Shown: positions 41,069 to 50,530, counted from the stretch's first letter. The stretch: DNA of 64,000 nt from Rikenellaceae bacterium (GCA_015060105.1 SUZD01000001.1:62001-126000), one strand, 5' to 3'. A program made the numbers and translations. Notes: a model not told the origin generated them from the letters alone.

Positions 41069-44000
41069 TGTTTCGCTTTTTTGGAGTTGATAAGGATATA
41101 CATAATCGGAATAACAAAGCCATTCAGCAGAGTCGAAGAGACAAGGCCTCCCAGGATAACCTGTGCCATAGGACTTTGTATCTCATTGCCCGCCAAGTCG
41201 CCCGTCAGCGCAAGCGGTATAAGCGCAAGTGCCGATGTCAATGCGGTCATAAGGATAGGATTCAATCTATCGAGCGAACCTTCGAGCACCGCCTCGCCAA
41301 GCGACAATCCCTCGGAGCGCAAATCGTTGTAACGCGATATGAGCAACATTCCGTTACGGGTTGCGATACCAAACAGCGAGATAAATCCGATAATGGCGGG
41401 GATACTGATAATCTGGCTTGTCAATAGCAACGATACGATGCCTCCAATAAGAGCCAACGGCAAGTTCAGCAGAACGACTGCCGCTTGTGTTGCATTATGG
41501 AATTGGCCATAGAGCAGCATAAAGATTACCAAAATCGACAGAATAGAGGTAATGGCAAGTGTACGAGATGCAGCCTCCTCGCTCTCGAATTGTCCGCCAT
41601 ACTCAACATGATAGCCTTCGGGCAGTGTAATCTCCTCGTCAATAATCTCACGAATGGCATTAACCGCTCCTCGCAAATCGCCACCAACCACATTAGCCGA
41701 GATGACTATTTTACGAGCTACGTTCTCGCGGTTGATAGTATTGGGACCTGCGGTCGAAGTGATGTCGGCGATGGTCGAGAATGGAACTTTTTCGCCACCC
41801 GCATCAACCATCATATTGCGAATGTTATCCATCGACGCGCGCGAAGTATCGTTAGTCTTGACTACGATGTCGAATATACGACCATCATCATAGACCTGCG
41901 ACACAACCGAGCCGCCAAGCATTGTTTCGACAATAGTATAGAAATCGGCAGGGGTAACACCATAGCGGGCCATCACCTCGCGGCGAGGCGCAATTCGCAG
42001 TTGCGGACGCTCAATTTGTTGTTCTATATTGAGGTCGGCAACGCCCTCCACCTCGGAGATTGCGCTCTTAATTTGATTACCAATCTCGTACATATGGTTA
42101 AGGTCTGTTCCGAACAGTTTAATGGCGATACCGGCGCGCGTACCCGACAACATTGCATCGATACGGTGCGAAATGGGTTGGCCTATTTCGATATTTGCAC
42201 CCGGAATTGACGACAATTTGGCACGCACCTCGGCAATAACCTCATCACGCGAGCGTTCGTCAAGCACAAACGGAGCCTCTATCTCCGAGGTATTAACACC
42301 AAGAGCGTGTTCATCAGCCTCGGCACGACCCGTTTTGCGAGCTACGGTCTGCACCTCGGGGATACTCAACAAAAGTTCCTCGGCACGACGACCAATCTTG
42401 TCGGACTCCTCGATTGAGATTCCCGGCAGGGTCGAAACATTCACCGTAAACGAGCCTTCGTTAAACGACGGCAAGAAACTACGACCGAGAGTTGTTGCGC
42501 CCCACATAGCCAAACAGAGAGCCACTACGGTTACCGACAAAACCACTCTCTTGTGACAGAGGGTCCACTCCAAGCACACTTTATAACCTTTTTTGAGGAT
42601 TCGTGTAATGAACGGCTCACGCAGCTCCCTATTCTCGTGTCCGAGCAGCAGGCTGCACAACACAGGGGTAAGGGTCAATGCCACAAATGTCGAAGCAAAC
42701 AACGACACAATAAATGCAAGTCCAAGCGGAGCCAGCATACGACCCTCCATTCCCGAAAGGAAGAACAATGGGATAAAACTTGCTACAATGATGAGTGTCG
42801 AGTTGAATATAGGCATACGCACCTCACGTGAGGCATCATATACCACATCTATTACTCTACGGCGACGCTCGGCAGGCAGTGCACTATTGGCACGCAAACA
42901 ACGATAGACATTCTCGACATCGACAATAGCATCATCGACAAGCGAACCGATTGCGATGGCCATACCACCGATACTCATTGTATTCATTGTAAGACCCAAT
43001 GCATTGAGCACCAAAATAGTAACGAGCAGCGCAAGTGGCATTGTCACAAGTGAAATGGCGGTTGTGCGTACATTCATCAAGAATATCATCAACACCAACA
43101 CGACAAACAGGCCACCCTCCAACAGAGCCTTCTGGATGTTGCTTATCGATGCATCGATAAATCGTTGTTGGCGGAAAATATCGGTATGTACTTCGACATC
43201 ATCGGGTAGCGTTCTACTCAACTCGGCAAGCGAGGCGTCCAAGCGTTCGGTCAATTCTTGTGTATTGGTATTGGGTTGCTTGGTTACAGTAAGCAAAACG
43301 GCGGGCTCGGCGCGATACGATGCTACGCCCAACTTGGGCGAGTGGGCCCCGATACGCACCTCGGCAATATCACTCAAAAGCACGGGTTTACCCCCTCGCG
43401 TACCGACAACCGTCTGCGCCATAACCTCTGCTTTGGCGGTTGTTATATCGCCACGAATAATATACTCGTTACCATACTCATACAGCACACCTCCTGTGGC
43501 ATTGCGATTGAGTTCATCGGTTGCTTCGAGCACATCAGACAGCGAGATGTCGAAGTGTTTCATTCGGAGCGGATCGAGCAGTATCTGGTACTCTTTGACA
43601 TCGCCTCCGAGCACGGTAACTTGTGCTACACCCTCAATCGAGAGAAGGCGCGGAGATATAACCCAATCGGCAATCGTACGAAGATCCATAGCCGAAGTTT
43701 CGCCTTCGGAAGTAAGGCCTACAATCATCGTTTCGCCAAGAATAGACGCCTGAGGGCCAAGAGTTGGACGGCCTACATAGTCGGGCAGATTCTCGGCAAC
43801 AACAGCCAGACGCTCCGACACAATTTGGCGGGCCTTATATATATCTGTTCCCCACTCAAATTCGACCCACACAATCGAAAAACCTGTGGTCGAAGAGGAG
43901 CGCACACGACGAACATCTGTCGCTCCATTCACTGCCGTTTCAAGCGGGAAGGTAACAATCTTCTCGACCTCCTCGGGAGCCATACCCGGAGCCTCGGTCA

Positions 44001-44148
44001 TAACGACAACCGTCGGGGCATTCAGGTCGGGGAACACATCGACCTCCATATTGGCCGCAGTCCACGAGCCCGCCACCAACAACACCAGCAACATAATAAT
44101 TATGGCGATGCGGTTGTCGAGCGAAAATTTTATAAGTTTATTCAACAT
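41065..44148 (-). CDS. CzcA/CusA-type heavy-metal RND efflux pump
   Basis: A 1027-residue inner-membrane RND transporter with twelve membrane helices and two large periplasmic loops. The metal-RND mark is the acidic helix-4 segment GSLVDDAIVDVENVYR, whose aspartates carry protons, preceded by NTMSIGGMAIAIG. The class shows Czc/Cus-type specificity for divalent or monovalent metals. It forms a tripartite system with the His-rich adaptor (44161-45423) and the TolC-like channel. The exact metal is not determinable; clustered Met residues typical of CusA copper relay are not obvious, which slightly favours Zn/Co/Ni. Confidence 0.93.
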   Translation of the reverse strand: MLNKLIKFSLDNRIAIIIMLLVLLVAGSWTAANMEVDVFPDLNAPTVVVMTEAPGMAPEEVEKIVTFPLETAVNGATDVRRVRSSSTTGFSIVWVEFEWGTDIYKARQIVSERLAVVAENLPDYVGRPTLGPQASILGETMIVGLTSEGETSAMDLRTIADWVISPRLLSIEGVAQVTVLGGDVKEYQILLDPLRMKHFDISLSDVLEATDELNRNATGGVLYEYGNEYIIRGDITTAKAEVMAQTVVGTRGGKPVLLSDIAEVRIGAHSPKLGVASYRAEPAVLLTVTKQPNTNTQELTERLDASLAELSRTLPDDVEVHTDIFRQQRFIDASISNIQKALLEGGLFVVLVLMIFLMNVRTTAISLVTMPLALLVTILVLNALGLTMNTMSIGGMAIAIGSLVDDAIVDVENVYRCLRANSALPAERRRRVIDVVYDASREVRMPIFNSTLIIVASFIPLFFLSGMEGRMLAPLGLAFIVSLFASTFVALTLTPVLCSLLLGHENRELREPFITRILKKGYKVCLEWTLCHKRVVLSVTVVALCLAMWGATTLGRSFLPSFNEGSFTVNVSTLPGISIEESDKIGRRAEELLLSIPEVQTVARKTGRAEADEHALGVNTSEIEAPFVLDERSRDEVIAEVRAKLSSIPGANIEIGQPISHRIDAMLSGTRAGIAIKLFGTDLNHMYEIGNQIKSAISEVEGVADLNIEQQIERPQLRIAPRREVMARYGVTPADFYTIVETMLGGSVVSQVYDDGRIFDIVVKTNDTSRASMDNIRNMMVDAGGEKVPFSTIADITSTAGPNTINRENVARKIVISANVVGGDLRGAVNAIREIIDEEITLPEGYHVEYGGQFESEEAASRTLAITSILSILVIFMLLYGQFHNATQAAVVLLNLPLALIGGIVSLLLTSQIISIPAIIGFISLFGIATRNGMLLISRYNDLRSEGLSLGEAVLEGSLDRLNPILMTALTSALALIPLALTGDLAGNEIQSPMAQVILGGLVSSTLLNGFVIPIMYILINSKKAKQ

Positions 44149-44160
44149 AGCAATACTCGT

Positions 44161-45423
44161 TTAGTGGTTATGGCTATGGCCCTCGGGGATAATACTCGAA
44201 GTGGCGGCAAGTTTAACTTGTGTAGTGCCTTTTACGACAACCTCGCAACCTTCAAGTTCGTGACCGATAATCTCGACACGGCGACCATTCGATACTCCGA
44301 GTGTAACCTCTTGTTTGCGATAGCACTCATCGTCGAGTTTGAGATAGACAAAATAGAGTCCTTGCTCCTCGGAAAGAGCCTCACGGGGAACACTCAACAC
44401 ATTCTCACGCGGAGCGCACTCCAACCACACCTCGGCAAAACTACCACTCAACACCTCTTGGGGTGCCACAAATGCAAAGGTAATAGGCAGATAGGCTGCT
44501 CCCTCGGCGCAACGACCGACAGCCTCGATGCGACCACCAAGCTCCTTTGTCGAATAGACCTTAGAGCCATACGGAACAGCGAAATTGGCACTCGAAATAG
44601 ATTGCAGACGGTCATACTTGCCAACAGGCAGGTCGGCAACAAGTGTCATACGGTTACCCGCAGTAATGGTATAGAGAGTTTGTCCGGTCGAAACATAGTC
44701 GCCATTGGCAACCGACACCTCGACAATATAGCCATCGCTCGGGGCCTTAACCACAACGCCCGATTCGCCCTCCGACAAGAGTGCGTCGTAGCGTTGGCGA
44801 GCGAGTTCGTAGGCCGATTTGATGCGGTCGTACTCTTGTTGCGAAACAATCTTCTCGGCCACAAGTTTCTCGGCGCGTTGCAACTCTTTGCGTGCAAGTT
44901 CATAGTCGATACGCACCTGCTCGGCGGGGTCACCCTCGGCGATATTGCGTCCCGAAATGGTTGCAATGGTTTGACCTGCACGAACGCGGCTACCGGCATA
45001 AACATTCTTGAATTTCACAACACCCGCAGCCGGAGCCACGATTGTTGTACGGCTACCCTGTGCCGATTCAACAACGCCCGAAGTAGCAATAACCTCGGCA
45101 AAAGGTGACACTACCAAAATTTCGGTTTCAACACCAGCCGCCTCGGCCTGCTCATGCGAGAAGTGAATTTCGCCATCAGCTGCCTCGTGTGCATTTTCCG
45201 TTTCGTGAGCGTGCGAGTGACCTTCGTGTGCATGTTCTGCCTCGTGCGAGTGGCCTTCGTGGTCGTGGTGATGTGCCTCCTCGGCGTGTTCGGCGTGCTC
45301 GGTATGGGCATGAGCCGAGTGGTCATGAGCGTCGTGCTCGTGATGATTTGCGGTTTGATTTCGGCTACCGCAAGCCACCAACATTGCTGCCGCAGCAAAC
45401 AATGCGAGTTTCGATATTTTCAT
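44161..45423 (-). CDS. RND efflux adaptor lipoprotein with His-rich metal-binding N-terminus
   Basis: A 420-residue periplasmic adaptor (CzcB/CusB type) anchored by C18 (LVAC). Between about residues 26 and 90 it has 23 histidines, mostly in HxH and HxHxE patterns, and it ends GHSHNH. The adaptor body follows: lipoyl half at AAGVVKFKNVYAGSRVRAG, a coiled-coil hairpin (about 170-215), the second lipoyl half and the barrel. The His-rich region probably captures metal, such as zinc, before handing it to the pump. It is 12 nt upstream of the CzcA gene and 76 nt downstream of the Cys/His-rich small protein gene. Confidence 0.93.
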   Translation of the reverse strand: MKISKLALFAAAAMLVACGSRNQTANHHEHDAHDHSAHAHTEHAEHAEEAHHHDHEGHSHEAEHAHEGHSHAHETENAHEAADGEIHFSHEQAEAAGVETEILVVSPFAEVIATSGVVESAQGSRTTIVAPAAGVVKFKNVYAGSRVRAGQTIATISGRNIAEGDPAEQVRIDYELARKELQRAEKLVAEKIVSQQEYDRIKSAYELARQRYDALLSEGESGVVVKAPSDGYIVEVSVANGDYVSTGQTLYTITAGNRMTLVADLPVGKYDRLQSISSANFAVPYGSKVYSTKELGGRIEAVGRCAEGAAYLPITFAFVAPQEVLSGSFAEVWLECAPRENVLSVPREALSEEQGLYFVYLKLDDECYRKQEVTLGVSNGRRVEIIGHELEGCEVVVKGTTQVKLAATSSIIPEGHSHNH

Positions 45424-45499
45424 ATGTATAAAGATTTTGCTGTTTTAAACAATAGAGAGAGAGCTCTTGACCTACATGGGAAAGGGCAAGAACAAATAT

Positions 45500-45904
45500 C
45501 TACACAGCAGGGGGAGCGCGGAGCGACACACTTCGTATGTCGGGCGCTTCGTAGGGCGTGGGACTGAATATATTGTATCGGTGTTCGACACATAATTCTG
45601 CCTCGCGACACTCGTCACAACAGCATATCCACTCGGGCAGATGCCACGCAACATCGGGAGTGGCGACACGCAACTCCGAACCATTCAGAGCCTCGTGCAC
45701 AACGGTTGATAGCGAACAACCGCTATCGTGAGAAGTATCCTCGCAATCGTGATGATGACAAACATTATGAGTCTCGCACACAACCTCGCTTCCGTCCAAG
45801 ACGAAGCACACCTCGCCATCGTGATGGTGGTGAGGCACAATCGCCAGCAGGCTCATCGAAACATAAGCCAGCACAAGCGACAATATGGCAATACTCCTTC
45901 TCAT
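45500..45904 (-). CDS. Small Cys/His-rich exported protein heading the metal-efflux operon
   Basis: From the ATG at 45904 the product is 134 residues: a hydrophobic segment (about 5-22) that could be a signal or anchor, then PHHHHDGEVC, CHHHDCED and CCCDEC, giving about nine cysteines and ten histidines in 70 residues. Such proteins head metal-efflux operons in Bacteroidota (possibly DUF6769, from memory). A periplasmic metal-binding or sensing role is inferred. The promoter is so close that the mRNA should be almost leaderless. Followed by the His-rich adaptor gene. Confidence 0.75.
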   Translation of the reverse strand: MRRSIAILSLVLAYVSMSLLAIVPHHHHDGEVCFVLDGSEVVCETHNVCHHHDCEDTSHDSGCSLSTVVHEALNGSELRVATPDVAWHLPEWICCCDECREAELCVEHRYNIFSPTPYEAPDIRSVSLRAPPAV

Positions 45905-45912
45905 TTCGGGTG

Positions 45913-45943
45913 CAAAGATACGGTTTTTGCGAAACCCGACAAA
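45913..45943 (-). promoter_or_regulatory. Promoter of the metal-efflux operon, nearly leaderless
   Basis: TTTG (45940-45943) and TATCTTTG (45913-45920) on the minus strand are 19 bp apart. The ATG lies only 8 nt beyond the -7 box, so transcription should start within about 3 nt of the start codon. Confidence 0.8.
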
Positions 45944-45983
45944 TACCAATTATTTGGTATTTATCAGGTTCTGCATAGTTTTT

Positions 45984-47300
45984 TTATTGCAACTCTTCGG
46001 GCGAAGCGAAGCCAAACAGTTCTTCGACCTTGGCAACGACCTCGTCGTCCGAGGCATCGACACGGAACACAGCACTCGGCTCCAACGAGCACAAAGTTTT
46101 GCCCATTTTGTAAAGGCGTTCGCCACCTCCCGTGATATTAAGCATAATGGTAGCCTCTTTATCCACCGAGCCGTCCTCGACACAACGGATAAGCGACGAC
46201 ACCGCAACTGCGGCAGCAGGGTGGATATCGATACCCTCAACTCGTTCAAAGAGTTGAGCCGCACGGCGAGCCGCAGCATTGGTAACGGCAACAACATCGC
46301 CATCGGTATCTTTGAGTGCATCGTAAAGGCCGCCAGCCAAGCCATAGGGCGGACGACGATTCGACAACACTTTGGCGTCGATAATCTCGGCATCACGACG
46401 AGCATTATAGTCGTTATAGGGCAACATTTCGCGCGAGTCGGCACGCCAAGCATCGAACATCGGAACGAAAGGCGCATTTTGCGACACCACAAGCTTTGCC
46501 TTATGAGTACCATAGCGACCGTCCTCTATCAAGCGGAGGTTTGCCTCCCATGCGGCGATAGCTCCCGTACCACTTCCGACTGCTTGGAAATAGTAATCGG
46601 GAATACGGCCGATAGTGGTTGTTGCCGACAAGAAGGTTGTTCCCATACCGTCGCGGCGAGCCACATTCTTGGCGCCACCCTCATTATAGAAGTGCAAGCT
46701 TTTGAGTGCTTGTGTACTCAAATGGATGGCATCGAAGTAGTCACTACCCTTCTCCGTTGCAATCAGTTTCACGCAACTCGACAGCGGTTTCTCGAACCAC
46801 AAAGCTCCGAGGTTATCCGAAGGTACACACAACAGCAACGGAATATTATTATCGGAGCACACTTTGGCAAATGCACGGGCGGTATTACCTGCCGACGCCA
46901 CAACCAACACACGACTCTCGCCCTCGGGGATACGGGCACACACCGAGTATGCCTCGGTCTCCTTGAACGAGCAGGTACGCATATCGGCACCTATCATCGG
47001 ATTGAAACCATTGAAGGTGATATAAAGGTTTTTGAGCCCAAGGTGTTCGGCAAGGCCTACACTGCGATAGGTCACAGGAGCTGCCGACCCCTCCAACATA
47101 CGGCGCACAGGCAACCAATCGGCAAAGCGATAGAAGCCCAATTCGGGGCGAACGGTTAATTGTTTCTGCTCATATATGGCGCGGACCAACGATGGAGCAG
47201 CGCACTCGGCGTCCTCCAAAGTCCACCCTTTATCTTCGAACTCTCGACCCGTTGCAACACATTGCAGTTGATATTTGGTCGGCTTAAATTCGTTATTCAT
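45984..47300 (-). CDS. Cysteate synthase (threonine synthase-like PLP enzyme)
   Basis: A 438-residue fold-type II PLP enzyme. The Schiff-base lysine should be K113 in TCSFKETEA, and VVASAGNTARAFA and a Gly-rich MLNITGGGERL bind PLP. The pattern Y-x-L-x-C near the start, FYRFADWLPV (57-65), TYRSVGLAEHLGLKNLYITF and FNGFNPMIGA fits cysteate synthase (TIGR03844-like, from memory) better than threonine synthase. That enzyme makes L-cysteate from O-phosphoserine and sulfite. In Bacteroidota cysteate feeds sulfonolipid synthesis. It is 11 nt downstream of nspC, the third gene of the spermidine operon. Threonine synthase is the alternative. Confidence 0.75.
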   Translation of the reverse strand: MNNEFKPTKYQLQCVATGREFEDKGWTLEDAECAAPSLVRAIYEQKQLTVRPELGFYRFADWLPVRRMLEGSAAPVTYRSVGLAEHLGLKNLYITFNGFNPMIGADMRTCSFKETEAYSVCARIPEGESRVLVVASAGNTARAFAKVCSDNNIPLLLCVPSDNLGALWFEKPLSSCVKLIATEKGSDYFDAIHLSTQALKSLHFYNEGGAKNVARRDGMGTTFLSATTTIGRIPDYYFQAVGSGTGAIAAWEANLRLIEDGRYGTHKAKLVVSQNAPFVPMFDAWRADSREMLPYNDYNARRDAEIIDAKVLSNRRPPYGLAGGLYDALKDTDGDVVAVTNAAARRAAQLFERVEGIDIHPAAAVAVSSLIRCVEDGSVDKEATIMLNITGGGERLYKMGKTLCSLEPSAVFRVDASDDEVVAKVEELFGFASPEELQ

Positions 47301-47311
47301 TATCCTCTGTT

Positions 47312-48445
47312 TTACATTCTATTTTTGAAATCCTCATAGCCGAAGGTACGCACCACCTCCACCGAGCCATCACGACGGGCAATGGCAATCGAGGGGTGAG
47401 CCACTCCGTTGAACATTGTGGTTTTGACCATCGTATAGTGTATCATATCCTCGAACACTATGCGGTCGCCAACTTGGGGCTCTTTGTCGAAAGCCCACGT
47501 TCCACAATAGTCACCTGCAAGGCAGCTGCTACCTCCCATACGCCACTCAACCTCGCCCTCGGCAGGGTCATGAGCACCTACGATAGCCGGTTTATAGGGC
47601 ATTTCGAGGCAGTCGGGCATATGACACGCAAACGACACATCGAGCATCGCGGTACGAACACCCTGATTAACCACAATATCCTCGATGCGCGACACAAGGT
47701 AACCCGTACGCCAAGTAAACGCACTTCCGGGTTCAAGTATTACGCGCAGATTGGGGTGACGCTCACGAAAAGCACGAAGAATCTCGATAAGGCGGTTTTC
47801 GTCGTACTCGGCGTGTGTCATCAAGTGGCCGCCACCGCAGTTGAGCCATTTCACTTTATCGAGCATTGGCCCAAACTTGCGTTCCACCTCCAACAATGTT
47901 CGCTCCAAGTCCTCGGGGCGCGACTCACACAGAGTATGGAAGTGCAAGCCCTCGATACCCTCGGGCAGTTCACCCAAATTAGCAGCAGTCACACCCAAAC
48001 GCGAGCCCTCGCAACAAGGGTTGTAAAGGTCAGTTTCGACAGGACTCCACTCGGGATTGATACGCAAGCCGCACGACACTCCGCGCAGAATGGCACGAGC
48101 ACCAAAACGCTCAAACTGTGCAACCGAGTTGAAGGTAATATGCGATGCCAACTCGACTATCTCCTCAAACGAGCGGTCGGAGTAGCTCGGTGCATAGACA
48201 TGAGCCGGCGAGCCAAACTCCTCATAGACCAAGCGGGCCTCGGCAGCAGAACTCGCAGTTGCACCGTCGCTATGTGCTGCCAATGTCGGGAAGATACTCC
48301 ACATCGCACACGCTTTGAGCGCCACGATAATCTCGGCACCCGACTCACGGCGTACTCGGTCTATCAATTCGAGGTTACGCTCCAACAGCTCCTCGTCCAG
48401 CACATAAGCAGGGCAAGGCCATGTATTGAATTTTGCGTTTGTCAT
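47312..48445 (-). CDS. nspC: Carboxynorspermidine/carboxyspermidine decarboxylase
   Basis: NspC decarboxylates carboxy(nor)spermidine to (nor)spermidine with PLP. The ATG at 48445 gives 377 residues; PLP lysine is K44 in VALKACAMW, and NCGGGHLMTHAEY, EPGSAFTW and CHMPDCLEMPYKP mark the alanine-racemase-like barrel and the C-terminal domain. The start overlaps the dehydrogenase stop (TGATG), so translation is coupled. Together they form the alternative spermidine route common in Bacteroidales. Confidence 0.95.
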   Translation of the reverse strand: MTNAKFNTWPCPAYVLDEELLERNLELIDRVRRESGAEIIVALKACAMWSIFPTLAAHSDGATASSAAEARLVYEEFGSPAHVYAPSYSDRSFEEIVELASHITFNSVAQFERFGARAILRGVSCGLRINPEWSPVETDLYNPCCEGSRLGVTAANLGELPEGIEGLHFHTLCESRPEDLERTLLEVERKFGPMLDKVKWLNCGGGHLMTHAEYDENRLIEILRAFRERHPNLRVILEPGSAFTWRTGYLVSRIEDIVVNQGVRTAMLDVSFACHMPDCLEMPYKPAIVGAHDPAEGEVEWRMGGSSCLAGDYCGTWAFDKEPQVGDRIVFEDMIHYTMVKTTMFNGVAHPSIAIARRDGSVEVVRTFGYEDFKNRM

Positions 48446-49635
48446 CACACCTCGATATCGATGTCAAACTTCTCGACCCAAGGAAGACCTTGCGGGCCAA
48501 GTTCTGCCAAGAAGGGATCGGGATCGAACTCCTCGACATTATAGACACCGGCACCACGCCACAAACCTTTGGCAAACATAGCTGCTCCCAAAGCGGCAGG
48601 AACTCCCGTAGTATAACTTACGGCCTGTGTACCTGTCTCCTTGTAGGCAGCCTCGTGGTCGCAGTTGTTATAGATATAATATGTACGCTCCTTACCATCT
48701 TTGATACCGCGGATACGGCAACCGATACTTGTTTGTCCGTGATAGTTGGTACCGAGCGATTTAGGATCGGGCAATACGGCTTTCAGGAATTGGATAGGCA
48801 CAATCTCGACACCGTTATACATAATCGGGTCGATGCGGGCCATACCGATATTTTGAATCACACGCAAGTGAGTGAGGTACTCTTGACCAAAGGTCATCCA
48901 GAAACGAGCGCGTTTCAAAGTAGGATAGTTCTTAACCAACGACTCCAACTCCTCGTGGTAAATCACATACGACTCACGCTCGCCAATCTCGGGATAGGTC
49001 AGCGGTTTGTGAATCTCGTGCGGCTCGGTAGTAACCCACGCACCATTCTCCCAATAGCGACCCTTTTGGGTGACCTCGCGGATATTGATTTCGGGGTTGA
49101 AGTTGGTGGCAAACGCCATTCCGTGATTACCTGCATTGCAATCCACAATGTCGAGGTAGTGCATCTCGTCGAAGTGGTGTTTGGCTGCATAGGCGGTAAA
49201 GATAGCCGACACACCCGGGTCAAAACCGCAACCCAAAATAGCAGTCAGGCCTTTCTCCTTAAATCTGTCTTGGTATGCCCATTGCCAGCTATACTCGAAG
49301 TGTGCCTCGTCTTTGGGCTCGTAGTTAGCGGTGTCGAGGTAGTTCACACCGCACTCCAAGCAGGCGTCCATAATGGTCAGGTCCTGATAAGGCAGAGCGA
49401 CGTTAATCACGATGTCGGGTTTGAAGCTGCGGAACAACTCACACAACTCGGGCACCGAGTCTGCATCAACACGCGCGGTCTTGATACGGTCGCCACCAAT
49501 CTTGGCCGCGATTTCGTCACAACGCGCTTTTGTACGGCTTGCCAACATAATGTCGGTAAAAACGGGGTTAGCTGCTACTTTGTGCGCAACAACGGTTCCT
49601 ACACCGCCGGCACCAATAATAACCACTCTACACAT
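48445..49635 (-). CDS. Carboxynorspermidine dehydrogenase
   Basis: A 396-residue saccharopine-dehydrogenase-like enzyme that reductively condenses putrescine or diaminopropane with aspartate semialdehyde. The NAD(P) Rossmann loop is GAGGVGTVVAHK (8-19). The VNYLDTANYEP, GCGFDPGVSAIFTAYA and YYIYNNCDHEAAY segments are typical of carboxynorspermidine rather than lysine-pathway members. First gene of the operon with nspC and cysteate synthase. Confidence 0.93.
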   Translation of the reverse strand: MCRVVIIGAGGVGTVVAHKVAANPVFTDIMLASRTKARCDEIAAKIGGDRIKTARVDADSVPELCELFRSFKPDIVINVALPYQDLTIMDACLECGVNYLDTANYEPKDEAHFEYSWQWAYQDRFKEKGLTAILGCGFDPGVSAIFTAYAAKHHFDEMHYLDIVDCNAGNHGMAFATNFNPEINIREVTQKGRYWENGAWVTTEPHEIHKPLTYPEIGERESYVIYHEELESLVKNYPTLKRARFWMTFGQEYLTHLRVIQNIGMARIDPIMYNGVEIVPIQFLKAVLPDPKSLGTNYHGQTSIGCRIRGIKDGKERTYYIYNNCDHEAAYKETGTQAVSYTTGVPAALGAAMFAKGLWRGAGVYNVEEFDPDPFLAELGPQGLPWVEKFDIDIEV

Positions 49636-49755
49636 AGTTTTAGTCTTTTGAGATTTTATGTTATAACGTATTTATACTTTCAGTCACTATCGCGGAGGGC
49701 GCACCTCTCGCACCAAGACCGCACCTTTATATATTGCACGCTCTTTTCTAATCTA

Positions 49756-49786
49756 CAAAGATAGCGAATTATTTCAACAATCCAAA
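49756..49786 (-). promoter_or_regulatory. Promoter of the spermidine-cysteate operon
   Basis: TTTG (49783-49786) and TATCTTTG (49756-49763) on the minus strand are 19 bp apart. The implied leader to the ATG at 49635 is about 115 nt. Confidence 0.8.
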
Positions 49787-49849
49787 TCCCCGACAAAAAA
49801 GCGTAACAGGTACCCTTTTTCAGATTTTTAAACTTTTTTTGTCAGATTT

Positions 49850-49880
49850 TTTGCAATATTGAAAATTGTACTTATCTTTG
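49850..49880 (+). promoter_or_regulatory. tRNA-Lys promoter
   Basis: TTTG (49850-49853) and TATCTTTG (49873-49880) are 19 bp apart, upstream of tRNA-Lys. Confidence 0.8.
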
Positions 49881-49906
49881 CACCGCTTTTAAGGCACAAA
49901 TACGGA

Positions 49907-49979
49907 GATTCTGTAGCTCAGTCGGTAGAGCACATCCCTTTTAAGGATGGGGTCCTGGGTTCGAGCCCCAGCAGGATCA
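49907..49979 (+). tRNA. tRNA-Lys (anticodon TTT)
   Basis: Acceptor GATTCTG pairs with CAGGATC (one T-G), the D stem is GCTC/GAGC, the anticodon stem CATCC/GGATG encloses CTTTTAA with TTT as anticodon, the T arm contains TTCGAGC, and A73 is the discriminator. No CCA is encoded. Its 3' end is repeated three more times downstream. Confidence 0.97.
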
Positions 49980-50530
49980 CAAAAGGTAAGGAGTCATTTT
50001 GGCTCCTTATTTTTTTGTATGCTGTTGGGAGCGAGAACCCAGATGGTCGCCTCCCCTTTTTGGGGAGGTCGGGAGGGGATATTTACAAAAGCACGACGAT
50101 TGCCGACTGCAAGGAGGGCAATCGAGCCCCAGCAGGATCACAAAAGATAAGGAGTCGTTTTGACTCCTTATTTTTTTGTATGCTGTTGGGAGCGAGAACC
50201 CAGACGGTCGCCTCCCCTTTTGGGGGAGGTCGGGAGGGGATATTCACAAAAGCACTTCGATTGCCAACCGCAAGGAGGGCAATCGAGCCCCAGCAGGATC
50301 ACAAAAAGGTAAGGAGTCAGTGATGACTCCTTATTTTTTTTTGCATATTGCTGGTAGCGAGAACCCAGACGGTCGCCTCCCCTTTTTGGGGAGGTCGGGA
50401 GGGGATATTTACAAAAGCACGACGATTGCCGACTGCAAGGAGGGCAATCGAGCCCCAGCAGGATCACAAAAGGTAAGGAGTCTGAATGACTCCTTATTTT
50501 TTTGTATACTGCTGGTGACGAAAATTGGGA
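49961..50530 (+). repeat. Tandem array of tRNA-Lys 3' end plus terminator, three units of 161-165 bp
   Basis: The last 20 bp of the tRNA region (49961-49980) recur at 50122-50141, 50283-50302 and 50448-50467, with periods of 161, 161 and 165 bp. Each copy is followed at once by a terminator: an AAGGAGTC/GACTCCTT-type stem with varying loops, then TTATTTTTTT. The filler of each unit has a CCTCCCC/GGGGAGG hairpin and a GATTGCC/GGCAATC hairpin. Sequence diverges after about 50530. Open frames through the array are repeat artefacts. Confidence 0.92.

Noticed and set aside
49961..50530. CRISPR array
   Set aside because: Units are 161-165 bp and nearly identical throughout, with no short repeat/unique spacer alternation and no cas genes.
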